From the NCBI GenBank assembly GCA_050330095.1, contig JBHJOC010000054.1, positions 1 through 48,809 of the forward strand: DNA of 48,809 bases. The letters are read 5' to 3'. This DNA is from JBCBWG01 sp036804185. Its GTDB lineage: Bacteria; Pseudomonadota; Alphaproteobacteria; Rhizobiales; Hyphomicrobiaceae. The notes below the pieces were generated by a model that had not been told where the DNA came from, did not search any database, and saw only the letters and a list, made by a program, of their open reading frames with translations. Numbering within the stretch: position 1 is the stretch's first letter; every line of letters begins with the position of its first letter. Below, piece by piece: positions 16,126-24,806 of this stretch. A program made the translations under genes and the position numbers.

Positions 16126-17130
16126 TCACAGGCGCTCGGCGTTGAACGTCTCGCAGGCTTGCACGTTACCGGTCTCGAACCCGCGCGTGAACCAGCGGAC
16201 GCGCTGCTCTGCTGTGCCATGCGTGAAACTGTCGGGCACGACGCGCCCCGTCGTTCGGCGTTGGATCGTGTCGTCGCCGATCGCAGCTGCGGCACGCAGT
16301 CCTTCTTCGATGTCGCCAGGTTCGAGCCTGTCCTTCATCTGATGGTTGAGATTGGCCCACACGCCGGCGAGGCAATCGGCCTGCAATTCCATGCGCACTT
16401 GCAGCTGGTTGGCTTGCGCCGTCGATACGCGCGCCTTCAGCTGTTGCACGCGTTCGGCGATGCCGAGCAGAAGCTGGATGTGGTGCCCAACCTCGTGCGC
16501 GATCACGTAGGCTTGGGCGAAATCGCCGGGTGCGCCGAACCGGCGATGCAACTCGTCGTAAAAGGCCAGATCGATATAGATCGTGCGATCGAGGGGACAG
16601 TAGAACGGGCCCATGGCTGCCTGTCCGGTGCCACACGCCGTTGTCGTATAGCTTGTGAACAGCACCAAGCGCGGCTCCTCGTAGCGCTTGCCCATGCGCT
16701 GGAAAACGCGACCCCAGACGTCCTCGGTGTCGGCCAAAACCTGCTTGGTGAAGCGTGCAAGCTCGTCTTCTGGCGTCGCCGGGCGGCCTGGAACCTGGCT
16801 TGGCGCTTGAAACGGATTGTTGCCGCCCGGCACGCGGCTCGATTCCGTGCGCGGCAGCTGTGGGATCTCGCTGACGTCTGGCATGCCGGGGGTGCCGAAG
16901 TTGCCGCGTAGCACATCGATCGGATTGATGCCGAAAAACAGCATGATCGCGCCGATGATGAGCAGCGTCGTCAGCGACAGCCCACCGCCCCGACCGCCGC
17001 CCATCGGAATGCGGATCTGGCGCCCCTGGCCACCCGGCCTGCGCATGCCACCAGGGAAGCCGAAGCCTCCGCGCTGACCGCGGCGATCCTCGACGTTGCG
17101 GCTCTCGCGATCCTTGTCATCATAACGCAC
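16126..17130 (-). CDS. Neutral zinc metallopeptidase (YpfJ family)
   Basis: This 334-residue membrane-anchored metallopeptidase has an N-terminal Arg/Gly-rich cytoplasmic part (RESRNVEDRRGQRGG) and one membrane helix (about 51-68). The catalytic domain has the zinc motif HEVGHH (H212, E213, H216) and a downstream Glu in ELQADCLAGVWA that is the likely third ligand. A Cys pair (ACGTG, then FYCPLD) may form a disulfide. I prefer GTG at 17130, which gives MRYDDKDRESRNVEDRRG, the usual family start; a TTG at 17166 would add 12 unusual residues. The substrates of this widespread family are unknown. Confidence 0.9.
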   Translation of the reverse strand: MRYDDKDRESRNVEDRRGQRGGFGFPGGMRRPGGQGRQIRIPMGGGRGGGLSLTTLLIIGAIMLFFGINPIDVLRGNFGTPGMPDVSEIPQLPRTESSRVPGGNNPFQAPSQVPGRPATPEDELARFTKQVLADTEDVWGRVFQRMGKRYEEPRLVLFTSYTTTACGTGQAAMGPFYCPLDRTIYIDLAFYDELHRRFGAPGDFAQAYVIAHEVGHHIQLLLGIAERVQQLKARVSTAQANQLQVRMELQADCLAGVWANLNHQMKDRLEPGDIEEGLRAAAAIGDDTIQRRTTGRVVPDSFTHGTAEQRVRWFTRGFETGNVQACETFNAERL

Positions 17131-17204
17131 GGCTGGCTCACTCCAGTTGCATCGTTCGCTGCTCAACGATCACGACCCTCGAGGCGCATTCGTCACAGCG
17201 AACT

Positions 17205-18593
17205 TCAGTTCGCGGGCAGAAGTTTCATCCCTGGCCGTGGTTTCGGCTGGCCCGGGTTCGGACGCTTGACCAGCGAACGCACTGTACGGCTCGCTGCGAC
17301 CTTACCCTCGTTGGCAAACGCCTCATGGTTCTTTTCTATCTCGCGCGGCTCGTAGAGGTAGTTGACCATTAGTCCGTGGGCTTCGCGCAAACCCTTACGC
17401 GAGGGATCACCCAGCATGTTGATGCGCTCGAGCCGGGCTCCGTTGCCGAGATGGAACCGAGCGACGGGATCAATCACATTGCCCGTGTCGTTGCGTGCTG
17501 TGACGAAATAGTGCGCAGCGAGCGCCTGCAACACAGGTGTCAAGGCAGCGATCGCCTTCGCATCGCGGTGCCAGGCATCGTTGGGGAGCAACGCCAGAGC
17601 GTCCCGTTCGGCGTCGGTAAAGAAGTCCGGACTGTTGGTCAGCTGCCGGTCGAGCCAAGCCGCAAACCCCGGTACGGGGGAAAGCGTCACGAATGTCTTG
17701 AGGCTCGGCACCTCGCGAATCAGTTCTTCGACGACGTGCTTGATCAGGAAGTTGCCGAACGAAATCCCCTTAAGCCCGGCCTGGCAGTTCGAGATCGAAT
17801 AGAAAACGGCCGTCGTCGGCTGCGGCGTCGCTTGACCTTCACGCTTGCGGTTCTCGTCGATCACGTCGCCGATCGCATCCGGGATTTCGGTCATGAGCGC
17901 GACTTCGACAAAAATCAGAGGTTCGTCGACCATCGAGGGATGGAAATACCCAAAGCACCTCCGGTCGACGGGATCGAGCCGCCGCTTCAAATCATCCCAG
18001 CCGCGGATCTCGTGAACGGCCTCGTAAGCGATAATCCTGTCGAGGATTGTTGCAGGCGTATGCCAGTCGATCGGTCTGAGAACCAGGAACCCGCGATTGA
18101 ACCACGATTGCAGCAGGTGGACCATGTCGCGATCGACAACGCTCAGTTCGGGGTGCTTCTTGAGGAAGCGCAACATGTCGGCGCGCATGCGCACGATCTC
18201 CGCCGTGCCACCTGGCGCGAGGTTCAACCGGCGGAAGAACTCCTGACGACGGCTTTCGACGGCGGCCTGCAGCGCGGCGTAGGTCCGCTCACTCGGCTCG
18301 GCTTCGTAGGCGCGGGCTGCAGCAATGATGACGTCGGACTCGGGTTCGAAGATCGCGCCGACGTAGCGAAAGAATGCAAGCCGCTGCGAATCGTCCTCGA
18401 GCACGTGATAGTGGTTGAGAAGCTGTCGTGCGATCGCAACGCCCGAGGCTTCGCCGCGCCCCGACATCAAGAGATCGACAAGCTTCTGCAAGCCTTCCTC
18501 TTCGTCCTCGCCGAACAGACTCGACGGCAGCAGTGAGCGGCCCTGGTCGGCGATTGCCGTCATCAGATCCTGAAGAAACCAGCCGTTGTTCAT
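17205..18593 (-). CDS. Malonyl-CoA decarboxylase
   Basis: This 462-residue enzyme converts malonyl-CoA to acetyl-CoA and CO2. The helical N-terminal oligomerisation domain (about 1-160) is followed by the GNAT-like catalytic domain. FYSISNCQAGLKGISFGNFL corresponds to the conserved Ser region, and FHLGNGARLERINMLGD carries the conserved His of MCD (human His423 equivalent). HPSMVDEPLIFVEVALM is also typical. In rhizobia this gene often sits with matA/matC for malonate use, but neither is nearby. The start at 18593 gives MNNGWFLQDLM; a longer frame upstream is not like MCD. Confidence 0.93.
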   Translation of the reverse strand: MNNGWFLQDLMTAIADQGRSLLPSSLFGEDEEEGLQKLVDLLMSGRGEASGVAIARQLLNHYHVLEDDSQRLAFFRYVGAIFEPESDVIIAAARAYEAEPSERTYAALQAAVESRRQEFFRRLNLAPGGTAEIVRMRADMLRFLKKHPELSVVDRDMVHLLQSWFNRGFLVLRPIDWHTPATILDRIIAYEAVHEIRGWDDLKRRLDPVDRRCFGYFHPSMVDEPLIFVEVALMTEIPDAIGDVIDENRKREGQATPQPTTAVFYSISNCQAGLKGISFGNFLIKHVVEELIREVPSLKTFVTLSPVPGFAAWLDRQLTNSPDFFTDAERDALALLPNDAWHRDAKAIAALTPVLQALAAHYFVTARNDTGNVIDPVARFHLGNGARLERINMLGDPSRKGLREAHGLMVNYLYEPREIEKNHEAFANEGKVAASRTVRSLVKRPNPGQPKPRPGMKLLPAN

Positions 18594-18862
18594 GGTCGAA
18601 CCCGCGCGTCTTTGAGGCCGATCGCCCTCGATCCGTGGTGCATTGCTTTGGCCTGCACACCCGCCACCATATCTCGTCACATTCGTCGCGTGCGCAAGGA
18701 AACTCGCACCCGCGACGCACATCTCCGCATGGGTTCAACGCGCTCAATGACCTCGACAGTCGCGCGTGTGCTCGCGCAAAGTCGCCCCCAAGCCACATGG
18801 CGCTCGTGCTGGCCGACGATGGTGAGACCGACGACAAAAAGAACGTCCCAAGGAGACGACCG

Positions 18863-19660
18863 ATGACCGAAACCTATGAAGTTCTGGCACTGAAATATGG
18901 AGAGATGAAGCAGCGGTTCCGGCATCATAATTTCATTATGGATGACGACCACCTTGCCCCCATGCCGATCGACTACTTTATCTGGGTGATCCGCAACGCG
19001 CATCGAACCATCGTCGTTGATTGCGGTTTCGACCACGAGGAAGCCAAGTCGCGCGGGCGCAAGATCACATCGCTGCCGCGTGAGGTTCTCGCAAACATTG
19101 GCATTGACGCCGCGACGGTCGAGACGCTGATTGTCTCGCATTTGCATTACGACCACGCAGGAACCCTCGGCGACTTCGGGGCCGCGCGCTTTCATATCCA
19201 GGATGCCGAAATGGCCTACGCGACGGGCCGGTGCATGTGTGACGATGCCCTCAAGATGCCGTTCACGGTCGACCACGTGTGCCAGATGGTGAAGAACGTG
19301 TTCTCGGGTCGCGTTCAGTTCCATGACGGCGACGGCGAGGTTGCACCGGGTGTCACGGTGCACCACGTCCCAGGGCACTCGAAGGGCATGCAGGCCGTGC
19401 GCGTGATGACCGAAGCAGGTCCACTGGTGCTCGCGGTCGACGCCACCCACTTCTACGAGAACTTTGAGCGTCGAAAGCCCTTCCCGATCCTGCACTCGAT
19501 GGAGCAGATGTTGCGGAGTTACGACAGGCTCGAAGCGCTTGCCGGTGGCAAGACCAATGTAGTGCCAGGTCATGACCCGCTGGTCCTTGCCCGCTACCCA
19601 GCATGGAAGCCCGAAACCGAGGGCATCGTTCATCGTCTCGACCGGGGGCGCATCGCATGA
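18863..19660 (+). CDS. N-acyl homoserine lactonase family MBL-fold hydrolase
   Basis: This 265-residue metallo-beta-lactamase-fold hydrolase carries the dinuclear zinc motif HLHYDHAG (H93, H95, D97, H98), a further His in VPGHSKG (H172), Asp193 in AVDATHF and H237 in VPGHDPL. This set matches the AiiA/AttM-like lactonase group, which opens acyl-homoserine lactones or other lactones. ATG at 18863 has an AGGAGA Shine-Dalgarno six bases upstream. Without a luxI/luxR pair in the window, the quorum-quenching role is only a family inference; a metabolic lactone is equally possible. It is divergent from malonyl-CoA decarboxylase. Confidence 0.9.
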   Translation: MTETYEVLALKYGEMKQRFRHHNFIMDDDHLAPMPIDYFIWVIRNAHRTIVVDCGFDHEEAKSRGRKITSLPREVLANIGIDAATVETLIVSHLHYDHAGTLGDFGAARFHIQDAEMAYATGRCMCDDALKMPFTVDHVCQMVKNVFSGRVQFHDGDGEVAPGVTVHHVPGHSKGMQAVRVMTEAGPLVLAVDATHFYENFERRKPFPILHSMEQMLRSYDRLEALAGGKTNVVPGHDPLVLARYPAWKPETEGIVHRLDRGRIA

Positions 19661-19717
19661 CGGCAACTTGGCCAAAACGCTGACCCGGCGGCTCGGGTCG
19701 ATGCTGGAGTGATTGAC

Positions 19718-20281
19718 ATGCTGGACGTTCACGGAAGTGCGAAGGTCAGGGCCGCACGCAAACCCATCGCAACTGTTCGATCTGCGGTTGGGCTTGCGGT
19801 CGGTCTGTTGGCGGGATGCCTCGTCGCACTCGCTGCAGCATCAAGCGACGTCCAGGCTCAAGCACGGATCGAAGCCGGTTTGCTGACATGCCAGGGCGAG
19901 GGAGGCTGGGGCGCCATCCTCGGATCGCGACGCGAGTTCATGTGCGAGCTCAACGGGATCTCAGGCAGATCACTCGGCCGCTATCGCGCCGTCGTCACGC
20001 GGTTCGGCCTCGACATCGGGGTAACCGGTCCGTCCGTCGTGATCTGGGCCGTATTTGCACCGGCCGACCTCGCCGAAGCCAACATCACCGACGGTGCGCT
20101 TGAAGGCGAATTCGTCGGCGTCGGCGCCGAAGCGAGTGTCGGGCTCGGCCTCGGGGCGAATGCGCTGATTGGCGGCGGTCCGCGGTCGTTTGCCCTGCAA
20201 CCCCTGAGTGTCGAGGCACAAACCGGCCTCAACCTCGCGATTGGCGTTCAACAACTGAGCCTCGTTGCGCTCGAGCCCTAA
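19718..20281 (+). CDS. DUF992 domain-containing exported protein
   Basis: This 187-residue protein has a signal peptide (hydrophobic about 19-41, then SSDVQAQA) and a DUF992 domain. Conserved elements are LTCQGEGGWG, SRREFMCEL (a Cys pair likely oxidised in the periplasm), RYRAVVTRFGLDIGVTG, VIWAVFAP, then EGEFVGVGAEASVGLG and ALQPLSVEAQTGLNLA. The family is small, periplasmic, largely confined to Hyphomicrobiales and has no known function. ATG at 19718 is favoured by GGAG eight bases upstream. A C-family repeat begins just after the stop. Confidence 0.85.
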   Translation: MLDVHGSAKVRAARKPIATVRSAVGLAVGLLAGCLVALAAASSDVQAQARIEAGLLTCQGEGGWGAILGSRREFMCELNGISGRSLGRYRAVVTRFGLDIGVTGPSVVIWAVFAPADLAEANITDGALEGEFVGVGAEASVGLGLGANALIGGGPRSFALQPLSVEAQTGLNLAIGVQQLSLVALEP

Positions 20282-20292
20282 GGGGGTTTGTC

Positions 20293-20420
20293 TTCGCTCA
20301 AGGGCCGAGTAGGGTCTTTCTTCGCTCACGGGCCGTACCGGCCTTCGGCCTGGCCCTCCGCGGGGGCGGCGCTTGGCGCCGGGCCGCGTTGCGGCCGGAC
20401 AAGTTGGTCTTCGCTCAAGG
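20293..20420 (+). repeat. GC-rich tandem module family C, degenerate array
   Basis: One nearly full module (20321-20402) matches the two at 48634-48809: CTCACGGGCCG, then GGCCTTCGGCCTGGCCCTCC and GGGGGCGGCGCTTGGCGCCG. TTCGCTCA starts recur at 20293, 20321 and 20410; the last two are 89 bases apart, close to the 91-base period at the window end. The modules are clusters of small palindromes (GGCCTTCGGCC, GGCGCTTGGCGCC). Confidence 0.8.
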
Positions 20421-20461
20421 ACCGCCGTCGCGCGTTTGTCATGCGAGACGGCTAGGACCCG

Positions 20462-20620
20462 CTTTCCGCAGTTCCTCTGTCGCCTTTGTCAAGCGCCGAA
20501 ACGAACTACGGAAAGCATAGGGCACCGGTAACATGATGACTCTCGTACCGCTTTTCGATCAGACATCCCTGGCAGGCGCGTGTCGCAGATGGTGCAGGGA
20601 CCTCTGATCGGCGGCACGAG
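20462..20620. repeat. Palindromic repeat family A, copy A1
   Basis: There are two hairpins in tandem. The first pairs CTTTCCGCAGTTC (20462) with GAACTACGGAAAG (ending 20515). The second pairs CTCGTACCGC plus CGATCAGACATCCCTG with CAGGGACCTCTGATCG plus GCGGCACGAG (20542-20620), a stem of about 26 pairs with a four-base bulge. The same plan is seen at 24958. Confidence 0.8.
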
Positions 20621-20727
20621 CTTACCAAACCTCGATCAGCGAGCCGGCGCCAGCACTTCGAGGAAGAGCACTTCGAGGAACAGGGCTTCGCGCACTTAAA
20701 CGGGGCGCAGGGGCAACGGGGGCAATC

Positions 20728-21576
20728 ATGCAGCGATCGAATGCGAGGCCGCGAGTTGGCGCCGCGGTGATGGTCGAAGATCTCGACCAGGACGACGAAT
20801 TGCGGGCGTTTCTGGTGGCGGAAAGCCGCGATGTCGAGGTGCAGGATTTCCTGCTGCCAGAGGTTATATCCGGCGACTGGAACCCGGTGGTTGCCCGCGC
20901 GCGCCGACTGCTCGACGGCCACCGGGGTAGGGTGGGTGTTCACGGTCCCTTCTACGGCTTCGCGCTCGACACCGCTGACCCAGACGTCCGTCAGATTGCA
21001 AGCCGAAGGATTGTCGACGGCGTGCGCGCGGCCGCCGCGTTGTCCGGCCGAGACCGGCAGGCGCACCTGGTCATCCATTCACCGTTCACGACCTGGGATT
21101 GGTACAACGCTCCAACACGGCCCGCGAGTCGCGAGGCGAAGGTTGGACGCGTCCATGACGTCATGCGCGACGCCGTGCGCCTCGCAGAAGGGGAAGGGGT
21201 CGTGATCGTAATCGAGAACATCGAAGACAAGGATCCCGGGGCCCGCGTCGCGCTCGCCCGCAGCTTTGGATCGCAAGCCGTGAAGGTTTCACTCGACACG
21301 GGCCACGCGCATTACGCTCACCGCGCGACCGGAGCCCCTCCCGTTGATCTTTATGTCTCAGCCGCCGGAGCAGACCTCGCGCACGTGCATTTGCAGGACG
21401 GCGATGGGTATGCCGATCGTCACTGGCGGATCGGTCACGGCGACATTCCGTGGCCAGCCGTTTTCGACGCTATCGCACGCTACGCCACGCAGCCCCGTCT
21501 CATCATCGAAATGTCCCAGGCCAGGGAAATTCTCCCGTCGGTGCGTTGGCTTCAGATCGAGGGTCTCGTGGACTGA
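20728..21576 (+). CDS. Sugar phosphate isomerase/epimerase family TIM-barrel protein
   Basis: This 282-residue xylose-isomerase-like (AP endonuclease 2 family) TIM barrel has metal-ligand motifs VHGPFYG, LVIHSPFTTWDW, VIVIENIEDKDP (Glu ligand), VSLDTGHAHY (Asp, His), LAHVHLQDGDGYADRHWRIG (His and Asp) and LIIEMS (Glu). The set is complete, so it is probably an active divalent-metal isomerase or epimerase on a sugar or polyol. The substrate cannot be named. Its last 74 bases overlap the 3' end of the convergent HExxH gene. The start follows a G-rich stretch (CAACGGGGGCAATC). Confidence 0.87.
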   Translation: MQRSNARPRVGAAVMVEDLDQDDELRAFLVAESRDVEVQDFLLPEVISGDWNPVVARARRLLDGHRGRVGVHGPFYGFALDTADPDVRQIASRRIVDGVRAAAALSGRDRQAHLVIHSPFTTWDWYNAPTRPASREAKVGRVHDVMRDAVRLAEGEGVVIVIENIEDKDPGARVALARSFGSQAVKVSLDTGHAHYAHRATGAPPVDLYVSAAGADLAHVHLQDGDGYADRHWRIGHGDIPWPAVFDAIARYATQPRLIIEMSQAREILPSVRWLQIEGLVD

Positions 21577-22504
21577 TGAGGTCGCGTGGCCGCCCACTCT
21601 CGATGGTCGTCGTCCGAACCCCGAGCGCATAAGAACCGTCAGGCGTCGTTGGGACATCGAGACACGCTGCATCGCACGCGAAAGGGCGTCCTGTGAGGAT
21701 TGCCATGCCATGGTCGTCAGGCGCCGCGCAGAACGTGGAGAGGTGCCGGCCTGCTGTCTGTGCCATGCGCGGAAACCGGCAGGACGCCGCCATGACCCGC
21801 TCCGCCTCGTTCCACAAAGTTACGACCGTCGCCCGCGCGCGGGGTTCGTTGAGCGCGGTCCACGTGCGCGGCCGACGCTTTAGGGCTTCATCCACATAGG
21901 CCGCTGTGAACGCCATCAGCGCTGCAAGCCCATCCCGATGCAGCGAATAGATGTGCGTGCGCTCGAGAGGATTGAGCGCAACCGCGGTGTTGAGGTCGTG
22001 CGTGTATGCGTTGAACTCGTCGAGCAGGTAGCGGAAATAGTCAGCCGAGGAGGCCGCACCCGGCATCAAGTAGGTTTGAACGTACATGTTGCCACGGTCG
22101 AAGAGGGGCGCAATCAACCGCGGTGGGTAGAAGTCAGGGCTCTCAGGGACACGAACGATCTGTCCACCTCCGATCAGCGGATAGGCGTCGATGCGCGACG
22201 TCAGCATGTGCACGCTTTCGTGGACCGCGGTCGCAAGCCCGCCCACGACATCGTCACACCGCATCCAAGATCGGAATTTCTGCGGGTTATTGTAACGCGC
22301 GTAGATCTCGTAGCCGCTAGGGGAAAGGCGCCGGAGCTCGCCAATGGCGGCACTCGTGCAACCAGCCGCGGAAGCCACGGAGCCAACGAGCGCCACGACG
22401 CCAGCGATGAAGCCGAGAATCCATGCCGGAGCCCTGACGCTGCGCGCTTTTTTGCAGCTCGCCGGACGGTGGTAGCGGTGACACTGCGGGAGTGAGTGAG
22501 TCAT
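21503..22504 (-). CDS. Exported or membrane-anchored protein with HExxH motif, unknown function
   Basis: This is a protein of about 333 residues. A hydrophobic N-terminal stretch (about 28-47: APAWILGFIAGVVALVGSVA) looks like a signal anchor. AVHESVHML contains an HExxH zinc-peptidase-like motif, followed 70-80 residues later by LLDEFNAYTHDL with acidic residues that could complete a metal site. Several cysteines (GCTSAA, MRCDD, ASCRF, STFCA, FACDAACLD) suggest disulfides in an exported protein. I do not recognise a named family. The start is taken at 22504 (MTHSLPQC); the frame is open further upstream. Its 3' end overlaps the TIM-barrel gene. Confidence 0.65.
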   Translation of the reverse strand: MTHSLPQCHRYHRPASCKKARSVRAPAWILGFIAGVVALVGSVASAAGCTSAAIGELRRLSPSGYEIYARYNNPQKFRSWMRCDDVVGGLATAVHESVHMLTSRIDAYPLIGGGQIVRVPESPDFYPPRLIAPLFDRGNMYVQTYLMPGAASSADYFRYLLDEFNAYTHDLNTAVALNPLERTHIYSLHRDGLAALMAFTAAYVDEALKRRPRTWTALNEPRARATVVTLWNEAERVMAASCRFPRMAQTAGRHLSTFCAAPDDHGMAILTGRPFACDAACLDVPTTPDGSYALGVRTTTIESGRPRDLISPRDPRSEANAPTGEFPWPGTFR

Positions 22505-22669
22505 GTGCTGCTCGACCAACGCTCTGCCGGGCCCTCGTCCGGCGGACCTTGCCGCACGTGCGATGTGGAGCACGGCTCGGGTCCGCGTCACGGCGTCAGC
22601 GCGGTCATTGTGCGGCAATGTCGGGACCATCAGGCGGCGGCACCCTGCTCATTTTTGCATCGCAACATC

Positions 22670-23593
22670 ATGGAGTTGCTCGACGATGATGCTGGAAACG
22701 GCTTGCAGGCCGCTGCATCATCGCCGATGGTGGCGCCATCCATGATGCGAGCGGAATTGGCCATGCGTGACGATCTGCCTGCAACTGCCATGATCGAGGG
22801 CGGCCCGAGACCCTTCGGTGCTGATCCCGCTGAGGTGCGCTCGGCGTGCCGCTCCGGCGTAATTACAGGGCACACAGCCGGTCTGGCTCCGGGCTACGTC
22901 CAGGGCAACCTGTGCATCCTGCCCAAGGACCTTGCGATTGATTTCGCCGCGTTCTGCCAAAAGAACCCGAAGCCCTGCCCGCTCGTTGGAATGACAGCGG
23001 TCGGCGACCCGCATCTGGCGGATCTGGGGGACATCGACCTCAGAACGGACTTGCCACGCTATCGTGTGTTCGAGAACGGCGTGTGCGTCGACGAACCAAC
23101 CGATATCACCGATCGCTGGAGGGAGGATTTCGTCGGCTTTGTGCTCGGGTGCTCGTTCTCGTTCGAGGCGCCGCTGATCGCGGAGGGCATCTCGCTGCAC
23201 CACATCACGCATGACACAATCGTCCCGATGTATCGGACGAACATCGCGTGCGAGCCTGCCGGTGCATTCTCCGGCCGCATGGTCGTCTCGATGCGCATGA
23301 TGACGCCGGCGCATGCGATCCGAGCAATCCAGATCACTTCGCGCTTCCCGGCGGTCCATGGTGCGCCGGTGCATATCGGTTTGCCGGAAGCGATCGGGAT
23401 CGCCGACATCATGACGCCCGACTACGGCGATCCGCCACCGGTGGTCGACGACGGATTGATTCCGGTTTTCTGGGCCTGTGGGGTGACACCCCAGTCTGTC
23501 GTGCTCGATGCTCGACCGCCGATCTGCATCACACACAAGCCAGGTTCGATGCTCGTCACGGATCGTTTGAACCAGCACCTTGCCGCGCTCTGA
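22670..23593 (+). CDS. UPF0317/DUF1445 family putative hydro-lyase (D-glutamate cyclase-like)
   Basis: This is a protein of about 307 residues with family hallmarks TAGLAPGYVQGNLCILP, FAAFCQKNPKPCPLVGM, LRTDLPRYRVFENG, FVGFVLGCSFSFEAPL, RNIACEP-like TNIACEPAG, VHIGLPEAIGI and PVFWACGVTPQ. The bacterial family is called putative hydro-lyase; the related domain of mammalian DGLUCY converts D-glutamate to 5-oxoproline. The start is uncertain: ATGs at 22670, 22742 and 22763 are all in frame without a clear Shine-Dalgarno, and the core begins near GVITGHTAGL. It sits 157 bases upstream of a TRAP binding protein on the same strand, which suggests the transporter brings in its substrate. Confidence 0.87.
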   Translation: MELLDDDAGNGLQAAASSPMVAPSMMRAELAMRDDLPATAMIEGGPRPFGADPAEVRSACRSGVITGHTAGLAPGYVQGNLCILPKDLAIDFAAFCQKNPKPCPLVGMTAVGDPHLADLGDIDLRTDLPRYRVFENGVCVDEPTDITDRWREDFVGFVLGCSFSFEAPLIAEGISLHHITHDTIVPMYRTNIACEPAGAFSGRMVVSMRMMTPAHAIRAIQITSRFPAVHGAPVHIGLPEAIGIADIMTPDYGDPPPVVDDGLIPVFWACGVTPQSVVLDARPPICITHKPGSMLVTDRLNQHLAAL

Positions 23594-23750
23594 TGGATCG
23601 TGGTTCATCATCGCCCGGCAAGCCGTCGGCGGTGAGAGCGTTGCCTGACACGGGCCGGCAGGTTGTGCCGAGCGCCGAGCTGAGAGGGGCAACGACGTTC
23701 TTCGGACGCTTGCAAGATTACGCCAAAACTTTGAGCTCAAGGGAGACACT

Positions 23751-24806
23751 ATGAAACGCACCACGTACACGGCCGGTCTCGCCGCAATCGCCATTGCCGC
23801 GAGCATGGCGACGGCAGCGGCGCAGGACCTCGACAAGAAGCAATTCAATGTTGTTGGAACCTGGGGCTTTCTGACGAACTGGCAGGAGCTCGAGGGGCCG
23901 TTCTGGAAAGAGGTGCTGCCACAGGCTTCCGGCGGCGCGATCACGGCCAACGCCAAGGCCCAAACCGAGGTCAACCTCAAGGGCACCGAAATCCTGCGTC
24001 TCCTCAAGCAGGGCGTGTTCGACTTCGCTGCCGCCCTGCCGATCTATGTCGATGAAGGCGGAGCTGTGATCGAGGCGGTGGACATCGCGGGCGTTTCGCG
24101 CTCGATGGAGATGTCGCGTGCCATCGCCGATGCTTGGCTGCCTGAGATGCAGAAAGTCATGCAGGAACGCCACAACGCGATGATCCTTGCGACATTCCCG
24201 TTCCCGGAGCAGGTCTTTTATTGCAACTCCGAGATCTCGGGTCTTGCGGATCTGCGCGGCAAGAAGGTGCGCGTCCAGGGCACGTCCCAGGGCGACTTCG
24301 TGACTGCCGTTGGCGGGTCACCGGTGACAATTCCGTTTGCCGAGGTCTTGCCAGGCCTGCAGAAGGGCGTGGTCGATTGCGGCATCACGGGCTCGATGCC
24401 GGGCTACAAGGCGAAGTGGCACGAGGTCGTCAAATCGCTGCTGCGCTTGCCGGTCGGCTACACGCTCGGTTTCTGGGCGGTGAACCTCAACACCTGGAAC
24501 GGTCTGTCGCCGACGACGCGTGATTTCCTGACCGCACAATTCAAGGATCTCGAAAACCGGTCTTGGGAACGGATTTCGGCGGAATCTGACGAGGGTATCG
24601 CCTGCAACACCGGCGGCACGTGCTCGGCGGGCGAAGCTGCAAAAGTAAAACTGGTGATGCCTTCGGACGAGGATCTGAAGAAGCGCGAAGAAGCGTTGAA
24701 CGATGTGGTTCTCGCGAACTGGGCAAAGCGTTGCACGCCAGAGTGCGTCGGGCGTTGGAACGAACTTGTTGGTTCCAAGTACGGCCTGAAGGCTGAGGCT
24801 CGCTGA
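23751..24806 (+). CDS. TRAP transporter substrate-binding protein (DctP family)
   Basis: This 351-residue periplasmic binding protein has a signal peptide (1-25, ending TAAAQ) and the DctP fold: FWKEVLPQASGGAITANAKA, then GVFDFAAALP, IPFAEVLPGLQKGVVDCGIT and the usual Arg-containing ligand region LRGKKVRVQG. It captures an organic acid for the DctQM membrane proteins encoded from 25442. Unusual for DctP, it has a Cys-rich C-terminal part (IACNTGGTCSAGEA and RCTPECVGRW), probably two disulfides. AAGGGAGA precedes the ATG. The membrane genes are 635 bases downstream, with repeats between. Confidence 0.9.
   Translation: MKRTTYTAGLAAIAIAASMATAAAQDLDKKQFNVVGTWGFLTNWQELEGPFWKEVLPQASGGAITANAKAQTEVNLKGTEILRLLKQGVFDFAAALPIYVDEGGAVIEAVDIAGVSRSMEMSRAIADAWLPEMQKVMQERHNAMILATFPFPEQVFYCNSEISGLADLRGKKVRVQGTSQGDFVTAVGGSPVTIPFAEVLPGLQKGVVDCGITGSMPGYKAKWHEVVKSLLRLPVGYTLGFWAVNLNTWNGLSPTTRDFLTAQFKDLENRSWERISAESDEGIACNTGGTCSAGEAAKVKLVMPSDEDLKKREEALNDVVLANWAKRCTPECVGRWNELVGSKYGLKAEAR

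Larger units (their letters stand above)
20282..20727. other. Intergenic region filled with C and A repeats
   Basis: No gene is supported in these 446 bases. They contain a C-type 90-base module plus partial module starts (20293-20420) and a complete family A double hairpin (20462-20620). The remainder (20621-20727) ends in a purine-rich leader before the TIM-barrel gene and includes a short imperfect direct repeat around AGCACTTCGAGGA (20651-20683). Confidence 0.6.

Noticed and set aside
16126..17166. Longer start (TTG at 17166) for the YpfJ-family peptidase
   Set aside because: The GTG at 17130 gives the family-typical MRYDDKDRESRNVEDRRG start with an upstream GGAG; the extension is not family-like.
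17376..18536. A 386-codon open frame opposite malonyl-CoA decarboxylase
   Set aside because: It is a mirror frame of a confidently identified gene, without domain motifs or a ribosome-binding site.
18677..19732. A minus-strand open frame opposite the MBL-fold hydrolase
   Set aside because: The plus strand carries the complete zinc motif set and a strong Shine-Dalgarno; the minus frame has neither.
20293..20620. CRISPR-like array
   Set aside because: The repeats are palindromic clusters with 90-base tandem period or isolated hairpins, without regular short direct repeats and unique spacers, and no cas genes are present.
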